Below are positions 12,401 to 23,800 of a stretch of 64,000 nucleotides of DNA, piece by piece. Position 1 is the first letter of the stretch. The number at the start of each line of letters is the position of its first letter. The notes under the pieces were generated by a model, which was not told the DNA's origin, searched no databases, and worked only from the letters and a program-made list of their open reading frames with translations. The stretch spans positions 8,655,282 to 8,719,281 of the forward strand of contig NW_006921533.1 in NCBI RefSeq assembly GCF_000340215.1, given 5' to 3'. Origin of the DNA: Pseudocercospora fijiensis CIRAD86 (lineage: Eukaryota; Ascomycota; Dothideomycetes; Mycosphaerellales; Mycosphaerellaceae). Position numbers and translations under genes: made by a program.

Positions 12401-14900
12401 AATGTCTTTAATCGAGTTATTATAGCTCGAGCGATCTACGTCCTTTCTAACGCGCACTAGAAGAACGACAACTCCGCTATAGTATTTATTATCGCCGCGG
12501 GGTCCGGAAGTCCGCTTATCCTACGCTTGCTTATTAATAATACGGGCTATAGCAATCTTATACTGTAGGGTTAGAAACAATGAATTAATAGATTACTAAG
12601 TCTCGCTATCGTAATTAGGCCGCCTCGATAGGCTATTAGTAGGGTTACTTACGCCTAGCCGATATAATATATTAAAATCGAACCTCGCGAGGTAGACGGC
12701 CTATCTAGCCTATCGACCTATAACCCTTATAACCTTCGTAATTCTACGGAGGTTGTTATAGTCCGTATAGACCTAAATAGTGTGCTATATACTATCGAGA
12801 TAGTAGCGCTAGTACTTAAAGGCTTCTACGATCGCTAAGAGCTCTTACTCGTAGGTCTCGTAACGACGCTCTATATCGATTATCTTTCGTAAGAAGAAGG
12901 CAATTAGGTGCTAGTAGGTATTATTAGCCTACTATAATATAATAGCGGATATAGCGAACTAGGAAGCGTTAGTTTCAATACGGATCTGCCTACTTAGTAC
13001 GAAATGTTATAATAAGGGGACTTTAGTAAATCGCTTCTTTAAACCGTTAAAAGCGGCTTGTACTTTGTTAGTCTATCTAAACCCTCTAGTCGGGTTAGCC
13101 TTAGTTTTAGTAAGTTCGGTTAGGAGCATTACGTATCGCGAATAGCCTTTAATAAAGCGGTAATAGAAATTAGCGAAGCTAAGGAACGACTATAGCTCCT
13201 TAATACTAGTAGGGGTTAGCTATTTAGTAATAGTTTTAATCCGATTAGGGTTAGCCTTTATACTATTAGTTAATACGAGGAAGCTAAGGAAGGCTACCTC
13301 TTTAGTAGCAAAGGTGCATTTAGAAGGCTTATAATATAGCCTATAGGTCCTTAGGCGATCGAGTACCTTACGGACTATAACCTAGTGTTCCGCAATGTTA
13401 GGTAAGTATATATAAACTAGGATGTCGTCTAGGTAATAAAGGACGGAAACCAACACTACTACTACTACTTGTAGCAATAGTATAGGCTACCGAGGGTAAC
13501 ATAACCTATAGCAATATAGGCAGCTATGTTTAGCAAGATAGGATAACGAGACTGTCGCTTAGGCTAATAACTAGAGCCCTGCAATATAGGCATTATAGAA
13601 GTGTAACATAAACAATGTGCTATACGAGGTTGATACTCTATCTATAATATAGAAGGAGGCCTCTTATATAGGCTCAAAACTCAGCCTAGGTGTATAGGGC
13701 CGGTTACTAGCTAATAGTAAACTATATAGAGGTAGTCTAATAGGCCTAATAGGGCCCGATTAATATAGGATTAGAATGTAGTAGGGGCATTAGCTAGCCT
13801 AAATAGTATAACTAAGTACTCGAAATAGCTATAGCGAGTACGGAAGGCTATCTTCTATTTATCGCCCTTACGGATACAGATGCGATAGTATATATCCTTA
13901 ATATCTAACGTAGTATAGAAACAGGCGCTAGAAAGGCGATCGAGGGTCTCGTTAATAAGCGGAAGTAGATAGCGATCTTTAATAGTAATAGCATTAAGCC
14001 CTCTATAATTAATATATAAACGTAGGCTACTATCCTTTTTTAGTACGAATAGGATAGGTATAATAGTAGGGCTGTTACTATACTAAATTCGACTATTAGC
14101 TAGGTTCTTATCTAGGTACTTACGTAGTATAGCAAGCTCGCGTTTACTAAGGTTGTAGAGGGGCCTAAAGGGGACCTCTTTGCCCTATATAATATCGATC
14201 TTATAGTCCGTCTCTTTAAATATAGGCAATGTCGATGCTAGGTAGTGTTTAAATATATTAATATAGGTCTCCCGAATAGGCTAAGGTATACGAGCAAGCT
14301 GTTTAGGGTCTATGCTATTAGGGGGCATAGGCTTATCGTTATCTCTACTAAGCAGGTTAGTAGTCGGGTTAGCTAAGGCGGAGGCTAGTATTAGGGTACT
14401 AAATAACAGAACCTTAATATTGTTAGCGCGCTCGCTAATATTAATATACTTAGTGTCCTCTCTCTTAGCGATCCTAAATCGCTACTATTAACTGCCTAAG
14501 TCTATAACTATAGTATAGTACTTAAGAACAGGGTTGCTAATAATAATATCGGATAGGAGGTTGTCTATATCTACTATATAGGCAGTAAAATCTAGTAAGC
14601 GCTCGTTACCGAGCTCGTCCCTTAGGACTATAGGAATATAGTAAGCCCTATAGGTTAAGTGCCGAGCGTTATTAAACTAGGCAAGGGTTAGTATATTAGT
14701 TCTAGGCAATTGTCGGAGGTCTAATTGCTTAGCTAGGCGGTAATTAATAAGGGCACTAACTGAATTTCCTAAATCTAGTATAGCCTTAGTTTAATAGTTA
14801 GTTCTATACGTATCCTGTATAAGATAGGTGCGTATAATAGCTAGTATAATATCGATAGTTTTACGCCGTATAAGGCTAACAGTTAGTACGGCGCTTATTC
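9446..14900 (-). pseudogene. pol: pol relic of element A copy 1
   Basis: The reverse strand carries the same protease, RT, RNase H, integrase and chromodomain order as copy 2, but with more TAG and TAA. By comparison with copy 2, the chromodomain lies near 10740-10905, integrase about 11300-12150, RNase H about 12780-13020, RT about 13130-14290 and protease about 14700-14880. A 280-bp insertion at 13437-13716 cuts the RT at the YLDN box. A region at 9446-10700, between the LTR and the chromodomain, appears non-coding. No intact reading frame remains. Confidence 0.85.
13437..13716. mobile_element. 280-bp insertion inside element A copy 1
   Basis: Element A copy 2 has an uninterrupted sequence here (GTTATCTAGGTAAACCATAT near 56681-56700). 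Copy 1 breaks after AGGTAA and resumes at GTAAACTATATAGAGG, giving a possible 4-bp duplication GTAA (13433-13436 and 13717-13720). The insert begins TAAAGGACGGAAAC and contains an ACT-rich tract. Its first part (about 165 bp) recurs at 26103-26264. It has no coding capacity. It may be a solo LTR or a SINE-like or MITE-like element; I could not find terminal inverted repeats. Confidence 0.8.
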
Positions 14901-16508
14901 TTTTTTCGACTAATTAAAAGAGCCGATAGGGGTAGTATTAGCGGCTAAAAGGTGTTTCCTATACTTAGCGGAAGCACGGTCAATTCGGACCTAGTCCTTA
15001 GGTTTATTATATTAGCCTAGTAGATAGCTAGTGCTATTATAGTTAAAGCACTTTAATCCGGTTAGGGGGTTGCTATAACTATTATTGCTACTATTATTGT
15101 TAGTCGAGCGGTTAGTATTATAGGGATACGAGCCCCTTCTACGGCCCCTATTACGGCCTCCTCTATATAGCCGCCGGCTACGGCCTCTTCTACGGTTATT
15201 GTTACTGTTCCTATTATTAGCACTATTATTCTAGTAGGAACCTTAGTTTGCTCCGCGGGCACTACGGTTGCTACGGTTAGTACTAGCTAGTCGGATCCTT
15301 AATTCTAGTCGTTACTAGAGCTAGATAGCTCGTTTAGCCGTTTCTACCTCGACTATAAATTAAATGCGTATTAGATTAGCTTATTCGAATATACGGCGAC
15401 GGTCTAATTCGAGGATTAGTTCCTATCTAAGCTTTAGGCGTATTTCCGAGATCTATATAGAATTAGTCTTAGCCGGAAGGTCGTCTTCTAGGGTCTTTAA
15501 ATAGGCCTCGAATAAGCGAGCCGATTAATTAGTCTTTTATTTAGCTCGAAGGTACTAGTCCTAAGCGTATTATTACCTTAGTATAAGGTTTCCTAGGGTG
15601 TCTAGCATAATAGTTTTATAGGTTTGCTACTAAATAGCGGTCTAATTATCGAGGGAGTTAAAGTAGTTATCCTAGGTGCGTTTTAGGTCGCTATTAATAT
15701 ACTATATAGCGTAGACAACTAATAAATAGTCGTCTAGAAGAGCCCTCGGTATATTGCGCTAATTAAGCTCGTAGTTACGAATGTAGTCGTTATATTGCTT
15801 GCGACTAGAGCCGTTAAATACAGTGCAGTCCTTAAGCTTAGTATCCTTCTTCTAGGCTAATAGCGAGGAAGGTCCTACTATTAGTTTAGTAGTAGTTATC
15901 GAGGCTTCCTAAAGGCGACGGAGCTCGAGGAGGTTATCCTTTAGCTACTGTTTTTAACGCAGGGCAGTAAGCCTGTTTTAAGTAGCTTCCTATAGTCTCC
16001 CTACTAGTTAGGGCCTAAAGGCTAGTTAGCTATATCGTCGATTAACAATGTTATTAAGAATGTCGTTAATAGGCAATTCTAGATTATTACCTAGAACTAT
16101 AGGTTCCTTAGTAGGCCCTTTAGCGGGCACTTTAGTAGGCACTTCGGTAGGCACTATACTACTAGTATTATTATTGCTAGCGCTACTAGCGGCGCCGCGG
16201 TTGTTGTTGTTGTTTCGTAATAAGCCGGCTATTATAATAAGGGGTAATACTAATAATATATTATAGCCCCTTATAGTATAGATATAGCGGAATTAGTAGG
16301 TATCGGTCTAATATGCTTAACTTAGTATAATAGGCCGTATAGAAGGCCTTGCTTAATAATTAGTATAGTTGTTTTTAGTAGAATAGTACGTATAGGTCCC
16401 GTTCTTCGGGCGTAATATAGTTAAATCGATAGTTTTCGTAGCTATACCGCTAAAAGTTTAAAATAAGGACTATCTAGCTACTACCCTTAAAGGGTAGATC
16501 GAATACTA
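14900..16508 (-). pseudogene. gag: gag relic of element A copy 1
   Basis: Reverse-strand gag, aligned by eye with copy 2 (57860-59450). The zinc-knuckle part lies near 15020-15070 (the reverse complement of GCACTTTAATCCGGTTAGGG sits within it). An Arg/Gly-rich tract follows near 15100-15260 and a Pro/Thr-rich stretch near 16080-16170. TAG and TAA codons interrupt all frames. The sequence between about 16270 and 16508 leads to the 5' LTR and is probably leader. Confidence 0.7.
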
Positions 16509-16706
16509 TATAAGAAGGGTTATATTAGCAGGTAGATAGGGTAGTAGTAGGTATAGGTAGTATTCGATAAAGAGCTAGAAAAAGAGGGAGGAAGGCAGGC
16601 AAGTTAGCCTACTACTAAGCGCTAAGCCCTACCTAAGGCATTAAGACCCTAGCTTTACTCGAGCCCGGTTACATACTAATTACGTATAACCTCTTTGGTC
16701 CTAATA
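16509..16706 (-). repeat. LTR (5' side) of element A copy 1
   Basis: 198-bp direct repeat of 9248-9445, ending CCTAATA (CCTAACA in copy 2). It is followed by the target duplication TAAAG at 16707-16711. Confidence 0.92.
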
Positions 16707-16921
16707 TAAAGTTAGTAAATGCCTATACTATATTACGTTTCGTAGACTCCGTTTTACGATATAGTAACTATAGGCTATTATATAGATTGTCGAAATATAG
16801 AAATTACCTATATAGAGCGCTATTCTCGCCGACGATACTAGTACTAGTAAGACTATCTCTATCCTCTACGCCGCTATAGCTTAGTCCGAGTATATCGAAG
16901 AATAGCGTATTATATATTAAG

Positions 16922-17046
16922 GTAAGAAATGTTAATCCTAACGTATAGATTATTTTACTAGCCGGTAAATATATATCTAGATATCTATTTACTAGCCGGC
17001 AAAACGGTCTATATATATACTTATCTCCTACTAACTATCGTCGTAG
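16922..17046 (+). other. Intron of left SNF2 relic with paired family 2 palindromes
   Basis: GTAAGA at 16922 opens the intron and TCGTAG at 17041-17046 closes it, with a TACTAAC branch site about 15 bp upstream. The flanking frame is continuous (codon G|CT, Ala). Most of the interior is an inverted repeat: TTTTACTAGCCGGTAAAT (about 16953-16970) and ATTTACTAGCCGGCAAAA (about 16987-17004), each half itself nearly palindromic. Confidence 0.7.
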
Positions 17047-18675
17047 CTATACTTAACTACGCCTATATAGAGCGAGGTATCGTACTAGACTCTATTTTCG
17101 GCTATTACGTCCTATTCTATAATATACCGACTATTCCCGACGACGACCTACGCGATCTACTTATAATAGTAGTCGAGACTTTCCTTAACTAGCGATTCGG
17201 CGTTAGTAGCCGCTAGACGCTCTAGTATAGGATACTCGATTACCTAGAGTACGAAGCCGACGGTATTTGCCTAGGCTCTCTTAAAGAGGATATTAACGTA
17301 TAGAAGTCGACTATCGCCGAATTACGTACCGAGCTAGATAAGACTTATATAACGTCTTACCGCTACGCTCCTATCTACTAAATTAGGACCGCTACGACGA
17401 TTAATACCTAGCGCGATACCTATAACCGGTACTTTAGTCCTAATTCTAACTATACTCGCTATATCTACGTCGCTACTCTCGTCGCGCTTAACGGCGAGTC
17501 TCGCTATTCTATCTATATTATCTAGCGTTATCTAAATATACCCGATAGCCTAAGACTTATCGAATATATCGTATCCCTTTCGGACTACAATCTATAGACT
17601 ACTCGTACGCTTATTATCTCTACTTACGAGGCCTTTATTTAGGAGATACTTATACCCGGCCTAGTATACTATAAGCAATATAACCGCCTAGCTTAGTTTT
17701 AGGATCGGCTATAGCTATATTAGTAGAAGGACGAATTATAACTATAGAATCTCGAGGTAGTCGATTATCGAATAGAGCGTAGAGACCGTACTAATAATAC
17801 TATTAGAGAACTCTAGATTGCCTATAATACTAAAACCTTATACGATAAGTATCGATCTAATAATACGTTTCGTCTCGCTAACTTACGCGCCGCGTATCTA
17901 TCTATCGTTATATATAACGAGGTATACTACTTTCGGGCGTAGTTCTTACTCTAAATAGACGCTATATAGAACCTCTTTAATAACGCGTATATAGTAGCTA
18001 TGTTTGCTATAGCGACTCTATTAGCTACCGATCTTAACGACTTCGCTATACTTACTCGGTTTCTATTCTATCGTATCCTTAAACTATAGGACGCCTAAGA
18101 TCGGACCGACCTTATTATAGGATTTTTAGACATTACCGATACCGTTATATACTAAAGCTATTTCTAACGCGACTATAGCCTCCGATAGAGCGCTATTTCC
18201 GAAGACCTACGAATCTATTATATAGCTCTACTATCTCGCTGCGTCTATACTAGCGCTATATACTTTCGCGATATCGTCCTCTAAATACTTAACTCTAAAG
18301 CCCTATATAGGCCTCTTAACGACGACGACTAGATATATCTAACGATATTCGCCTTTAGCCTCTACGTCCTCCGACGCTCTAAGGGAAACTAACTTAAGAT
18401 CCGTAACTATACTATAACCTTAGGGGACGATATTCCCTTATAGTAAGTTATTAACGTCGAGGTATAATATACTCCTATTTCCTAGTTAGAATATCGCGCC
18501 GCTTGCTATTGCTTCGCTAAGTATATCGATAAGCTAGACTGCGGTATTAAGCGCCCCTTTACTACGCTAACTTATAAGGTACTATTTCGTTAGCTTAGTC
18601 TCTATACCGCCTATTCTCTCCTCGCCGCTATCGCCGACTAAAGGCTAACCTCCTCTACGCTAACTCTTTAATCCT

Positions 18676-18808
18676 TATAAGTCTATTACGCTATAGACTA
18701 TTTTACTAGCTAGTAAAAACTAGTAGACGTATACGACTATTTCGCTAGCTAGTAAAGTAGTCTATAGTCTAACTATCCGCTACTACTTTCTCGCTAATAT
18801 AACTCTAG
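18676..18808 (+). other. Intron of left SNF2 relic with two extended family 2 palindromes
   Basis: The donor reads ATAAGT, as expected if TGTAAGT was mutated at TpG. The acceptor is CTCTAG ending at 18808, preceded by GCTAAT as a branch-like site. The exons join in frame (TT|C). Inside are two copies of the extended palindrome, arms GACTA and TAGTC around TTTACTAGCTAGTAAA: about 18694-18732 and 18733-18772. Confidence 0.65.
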
Positions 18809-20473
18809 CGCCTTATATTAGATAATAATATAGGACTTCTTTTAGTTCTATATAAAGGGCTCTATGCCCCTTCCTACCCTAAGCTATCGTATAGATCGAC
18901 TCGTCTATTTAGTCTGCCTATCTCCGAAGTACCTAGCGATACTATAGCTCGTCTATATATATATTATCTAGCTTTCGTCTAAGGTAGTATTCTAGGTCGA
19001 AGAGCTACTTAATTACTAACTCCTCGACCTTGTATTAGAGTTATATTAGATCCGATACTCTACTATCTATACTAGTATAACGTATACCGAGCGCGCTACC
19101 GCCGAGGATGCCTTTAATAATAATCCCCGAACCTAGGCTATTATCCTATCCTCGCGTACTAATATAGAGTCTATTAATCTATATTATAGTATATACGTAT
19201 AGTATATCGTAGATATCGTCGACTTTAGTAAGAAGAACTCGATTATTAATCGTTATACTCGCGTAGAATAGACTTACGCTATTATAGTATTCGAATTAAG
19301 CCTCGTCGATAATATCGACTCGCGCTACTAGTAGATCTTCTATCTTAATATTTAGGAGCGACTTACTATAGTAGTCTTACCGCCTAACTAGCTTATAGAT
19401 AAAAAGATCTACTATATCTAGTTAGACGAGATTGTACGAGCCTATAGTACTACCGGTACGCTCTCTATAACCTAATTCCGTAAATATACTAATACTAATA
19501 TTAGATAGCGTATAGCTAACGCCTATATACGCAAGTCCTACGGCATTTGCTACTAGATATTAGATACTACGTAGGGCTATATCTCCGACCTAACCTATAA
19601 GAATCTCGTCCTAGTCGAAGCTATCTTTCGCCTATTACTTAGTAGTACAATAGTAGGAGAAGTCGCTACTATTATCGACTACTAGTAGCCTACGCTAGAT
19701 AACTTCCTTTAGGCCGATAAGCGTAATCTAGACTATACAGGAGGATGCGACTATAAGTATCTAAAGTACGCTATAGTATAATATTTATACTACGACGACG
19801 TTACCGAGGATATCTGTCTAATTCGACTTATATAGTACCTTTACTATTTCGCTACCGAGGCCCTCGCTATAGGTTAATACGACTCTACTATTATTCCTAA
19901 TTAGTATAGTAAGTCGTACTATACGTTATTATCTATTTCGCTATCTAGTATAGTAGTTATTACCTCTATTACTAGTCGAATTACCAATATCCTTTACAGT
20001 ATATCTTAAGGACATTTAGTAGTATACTCCTAACTACGACGCTAATTTTGCCTAGGCCGTATAAAACATCGGCTACTACGCTTCTACTCTCGCGCCCCTC
20101 GTCTAAAGATTTCGGAGTTTTACTAGTCCCTTTAATAATTATAATAATAATAGTAACTATAGAGTTGCTACTTCCTCCCTTAGAACGCCGTCTAACTACG
20201 AACCTAACTATATAGACACACAGCTATATTTACTAGGTAGTTAGGCCGGCTTTTCTATTCGCCCTAACTCTAGTAACTCTATTAGAGATACTAGCGCTAT
20301 AGACGAGCTAACCCTACGCGCTTGTTACTTAACTAAGCGATCTCTTACTCTATTAGTCGCTCTATATTCTCGCCTAGCCGACGATATATTAGCTTATACT
20401 AAGTGCATTAAGCTAGCGGCCGGCGCCTCGTCTATAGTACTAGTCGAGAGTAGCGACGCCGAGGATACCGAGT

Positions 20474-21414
20474 AAGGCGTAGATATATATATATAGGCCC
20501 TATATATAGAGAGTAGATAGTAATATAGATCTCTTCGAGTAGGCCTTTATAGGACGACTAGTAAGTACGCGTATCCTAGGCGTTAGGTCCTATAGGTTAC
20601 TAACTAGGCGCGCGTATAAATAGCCTAGTCTATATACTAAATACTAGCCGATTAAGTAGAGTAATTTCCTATTATATCTCTAGCCTTTTCTATAGTTTTT
20701 CCTCCTACCTATATATAGCCTACCTAGTTAGTACTTATAATATATACTATTAATATAACTAAATTATAGTAGCCGTTATGCGTAGATCTAGAGTCTATAT
20801 AACCGACTCTAAACTACTATTATCCGCGAGGCCCTACCGCTATTATCTAACCCGCCTATATTTTCGTTATACTTTATATATATATAATACAATCGCCGAG
20901 TATCTATAGTAACGATAGAGAGTCTTTCCCTACTACTTAGGTATTTTATCTATCTATCTTCCCGGCTCTACCGATATTATATATTTCCTGCTACCTAGTT
21001 ATTATATCTTGCCTATAAGATACGCCGTCTATAGGATTATACTAGCGAGTATAATAGAAGACACGTCTACAAATATACGTCTAAGCTAGGTCTTATATTC
21101 TACTATTATCTCTCCCTAGGTTTAGTATACTATCGGTCTATATCTACTATAATACCCTATCTTATTAGTTGCTAACTATTTTGCTAGCTAGGGAAAAAAT
21201 AGTTAAAAGGGTTTATACGGCGGCGTCTCTAATAAGCACTCTATCGGTTACTAACCTATTTTAACTAGATATACTCTCGCGGCGACGGTTAACTACTTTT
21301 CCGGCTAGTAAAGTCGTTAGTATTACCTTAGTTATATTTCGTCTTGCTACGCCTACTCTAGTTAGACTTTACTTTACTTCCTTCTACGCCTCGTACCTAC
21401 TACTATAGGGCACT
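20474..21414. other. Region 3' of the left SNF2 relic, no confident gene
   Basis: No reading frame is convincing. Two more degraded family 2 palindromes occur at about 21174-21204 and 21293-21319 (TTTTCCGGCTAGTAAAG). The remainder is TpA-rich sequence. Confidence 0.4.
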
Positions 21415-21431
21415 TTAGGGTTAGGGTTAGG
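21415..21431 (+). repeat. Short interstitial telomere-type repeat
   Basis: TTAGGGTTAGGGTTAGG, nearly three units of the fungal telomere repeat, stands at the edge of a run of tandem subtelomere-like repeats. Three units can occur by chance, but the setting makes a subtelomeric origin plausible. Confidence 0.6.
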
Positions 21432-21505
21432 CGCACAGTAGGCGTACTATAGGGCGCGGGCGTCGGGCTAATTAGCTATAACTAGCGATACGGCAAGGGC
21501 CGCGG

Positions 21506-22040
21506 GCTAATTAGCTATAACTAGCGATAGGAACGCTCGCCCTCGCGCGCGACGTCGACGAGCCTATTTACTATTTATCGCGTCCCTTATAGAACTATTC
21601 TCTATTTATTCGATATTACAATATTGAATACATAAAAGAATATATTTTCGCGCCTACTCGTAGGCCGCCTACTTATATTACGAGCTAAATAAGAAGGCGG
21701 TCGCATTCGAAGTCAGATCTCGACTACGCCCGCGTCTAGCTAATTAGCTATAACTAGCGATAGGAACGCTCGCCCTCGCGCGCGACGTCGACGAGCCTAT
21801 TTACTATTTATCGCCTCCCTTATAGAACTATTCTCTATTTATTCGATATCACAATATCGAAGGCATAAAAGAATATATTCTCGCGCCTACTTATAGGCTA
21901 CCTACGTATATTACGAGCTAAATAAGGAGGCGGTCGCATTCTAAGTCGTACCTCGACTACGCCTACGTTAGGCTAATTAGCTATAACTAGCGATATAGCT
22001 CTAGCTAATTAGCTATAACTAGTAATACGGCTAGGCTTAG
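21506..22040 (+). repeat. 233-bp tandem repeat array, subtelomere-like
   Basis: Units begin GCTAATTAGCTATAACTAGC at 21506, 21739 and 21972, an exact 233-bp period. The third unit is cut short and the 24-bp start motif repeats again at about 22003. An additional copy of the motif lies before the array at about 21466. The end portion of the unit (AAGGCGGTCG...CCCGCGTCTA) plus the start motif recurs at about 23295-23365, beyond the NFX1 helicase fragment, so the array probably once continued there. Confidence 0.9.
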
Positions 22041-22152
22041 GGTTATATCTCGCTACCTCCTACTCGTAGCTCTCCTTATATCCCCCGAAGCATTTCCCTT
22101 CGGCTTCGTAACGATATATATTCTATAGAAACGCATTGTTATGTAGTACTAA

Positions 22153-22234
22153 CCGCTTCGTTAGGACATGTCGAAGCGCTTCTAGTTAGTAAGCCGCTTC
22201 GTTAGGATCCGTCGAAGCGCTTCTAGTTAGTAGA
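22153..22234 (+). repeat. Paired 41-bp hairpin repeat, left pair
   Basis: Two tandem units starting CCGCTTCGTTAGGA at 22153 and 22194, period 41 bp. GCTTCG near the start pairs with CGAAGC near the middle, so each unit can form a hairpin. The same units recur as a pair at 23208-23279, with one diverged copy at 23372-23407. Confidence 0.85.
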
Positions 22235-23207
22235 GCACTCTCTACGAGCTATACTACGAAGATGCCCTCCGCGGCCTTCGCAAAGTAGTCTTAATAACTC
22301 GCTATACTCTATATGCCGCTAAAGACGCATTTAATAGCAAAGTCGGTGTCTATACTAAGGTTAGTCTCGCTTTTACCCCTTTAACGCGCCGCCCGTTATA
22401 TGCTAACCTAAGTAGGTTTATATTTACGGCGCGACTTTGTCTATACGTAGCTTCGCCGTCCGCGTTACTTTTAGTCTCCTCCGTACTAGTAAGAAAGTTC
22501 TATAGGAACAGTTAAAGCGCCTTATCGCTAGTAGCTTAGTCGTTCTTATACTAATAAATAACAAGTTCGTATCTCGCGCTATTATCGCTACTATTACCGC
22601 TCGACTACTAGAGAGACTTTAGTAGAACCTACCTAAGCTTAATCTCGCCTTTGCCCGTCCTAAGGAGTTAGAGCTAGATCCTACTACGGAATATCTTATA
22701 GTAGAGGACCGTAGCGGACTTTTCGAAGCCAATCGGCATACCTTACTTAGCCTTTAGCGTATAATACGCGAGGGTTTCCCCTTATTAGAGTACCTCGTTA
22801 GTATATAGCCTTACATTTCGGCGCCTAAGTATATTAAAGCATAGCCGAAGCGAGATCTAAGCTCTATCCTAGTTAATAAATCTAACGAGAGCTTCGAGAA
22901 TATTAATATAGTTAAGCACTAGCCTTCTAAGCCTAATAGTGCTCTAGACGCCTCTTAACTAGAAGCGCTCTACCGGATTCTAACGAAGCGTCTTGCTATT
23001 ATTTAAGGCCTACCTAGTACTAGTAAGACCTATGTCTCTATATAAGCTATTAAAGTAATACTCGAGAACTAGAATAAGGGCGATCTACTAATTATTATCG
23101 CTTGTTAGACTAACTACGCGATCGACTAGTTTTTACGTTATATCGCTATATTCGAGGAAGAATTTATACGTCTCGGTAGTCGTAGTAAGGATAAGGATAT
23201 CGTTAAG
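22235..23207 (+). pseudogene. NFX1-type zinc-finger-family SF1 helicase fragment
   Basis: Read through TAG, one frame covers nearly the whole interval. Recognisable parts include EDRSGLFEANRHTLLSL (about 22700-22750), LDASQLEALYRILTKRLAII (about 22948-23005) and GLPSTSKTYVS, a Walker A box in which GPPGTGKT has lost two Gly and a Pro to substitutions, followed by IIIACQTNYAIDQFLRYI (motif Ia region). This matches the UPF1-like helicase core of fungal NFX1/ZNFX1-type proteins. The fragment stops soon after motif Ia (about 23200), so Walker B and the second RecA domain are missing. Known relatives act in RNA silencing and heterochromatin. Both ends coincide with paired 41-bp repeats, suggesting it was carried as a block. 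Confidence 0.82.
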
Positions 23208-23407
23208 CCGCTTCGTTAGGATACGACGAAGCGCTTCCGGTTAGTAAGCCGCTTCGCTAGAATACGACGAAGCGCTTAAGAAATATTAAAGTAAGAAGGC
23301 GTTCGTATTCTAAGTCGTATCTCGACTGCGCCCGCGTCTAGCTAATTAGCTATAACTAGCGATACGGTCCTCGCTCCGTTAGAACGCGACGGAGCGCTTC
23401 TGGTTAA
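23208..23407 (+). repeat. Right 41-bp hairpin pair, 233-bp repeat remnant and diverged hairpin copy
   Basis: Two 41-bp units start at 23208 and 23249 (CCGCTTCGYTAGRATACGAC). They are followed by the last part of the 233-bp unit (about 23295-23365) and one diverged hairpin unit at 23372-23407 (CTCCGTTAGA...GGAGCGCTTC). With the left pair this brackets the helicase fragment. Confidence 0.8.
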
Positions 23408-23800
23408 GTCTAACTCGGTATATCTCGAGTCTTAGCTATCCCTATCTCTCTAAGCATTTCCCTCTACCTTTATATCCTTCTCCTACCCCTTACCTTTCGG
23501 TTCCGTAAGCCGGGATTTACCTATCTGCTTAGCTATACTTTTAGTCTTATATTAAGTATACGAGGTACCCTTTCTCGAAATTTAGCCTACCTATCTGCCC
23601 TATATTAGTTAATATTATTAGAACCTAGCTAACTGTCTTACTAAATAGCCTTCCTTCGCTATTGCGGAAGGCTTCTACTACTACGAACCTAACCCGTATC
23701 TCGTATAACTCCGCCTATCGCCTAGTAAGACTTAGCTTTAATAAGAGACCTACCTATAATACTCTTTAGGTTTACTTATCCTACGGTATAATATAGTAAT
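23408..23800. other. Non-coding interval
   Basis: Pyrimidine-rich stretches (CCCTATCTCTC, CCTTCTCCTACCCC) and no convincing reading frame on either strand. I see nothing else. Confidence 0.4.

Larger units (their letters stand above)
9248..16706 (-). mobile_element. Ty3/gypsy chromovirus, element A copy 1, complete with LTRs
   Basis: A full-length minus-strand element bounded by 198-bp LTRs (9248-9445 and 16509-16706) and an exact 5-bp target duplication TAAAG (9243-9247 and 16707-16711). It is the same family as copy 2 at 52517-59697 and aligns with it throughout by eye. It carries more TpG to TpA and CpA to TpA changes than copy 2, and a 280-bp insertion (13437-13716) in the RT region. It splits the left SNF2-family ATPase relic. 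Coding content is listed separately. Confidence 0.93.
16707..20473 (+). pseudogene. Left SNF2-family ATPase relic, catalytic part
   Basis: Read through TAG, the exon ending at 16921 contains AILADDTSTSKTISILYAAI (about 16830-16890). This is the SNF2-type Walker A box, with GTGKT changed to STSKT by two Gly-to-Ser substitutions. The exon 17047-18675 includes TRTLIISTYEAF (about 17600-17640), resembling the DExx/STYE region after the Walker B motif. The exon from 18809 includes INRYTRVEQTYAIIVFEL (about 19235-19290), which matches SNF2 helicase motif VI (R-x-x-R-x-x-Q). Family members are ATP-driven chromatin remodellers or DNA translocases. The frame is kept across both introns. TAA at 20471-20473 may be the natural end or a mutated Gln codon. 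The C-terminal part after about 20000 is Gln-rich or degraded. Confidence 0.75.

Noticed and set aside
15062..15262. Minus-strand open frame rich in Ile, Thr and Val
   Set aside because: It overlaps the gag/nucleocapsid end of element A copy 1 but in a frame that does not agree with copy 2, so I do not treat it as a gene.
16048..16266. Plus-strand open frame rich in Leu, Val and Gly
   Set aside because: Antisense to the Pro/Thr-rich gag part of element A copy 1; the corresponding frame at 59021-59281 in copy 2 has the same explanation.
21415..21431. Functional telomere
   Set aside because: Fewer than three units, and sequence continues on both sides.
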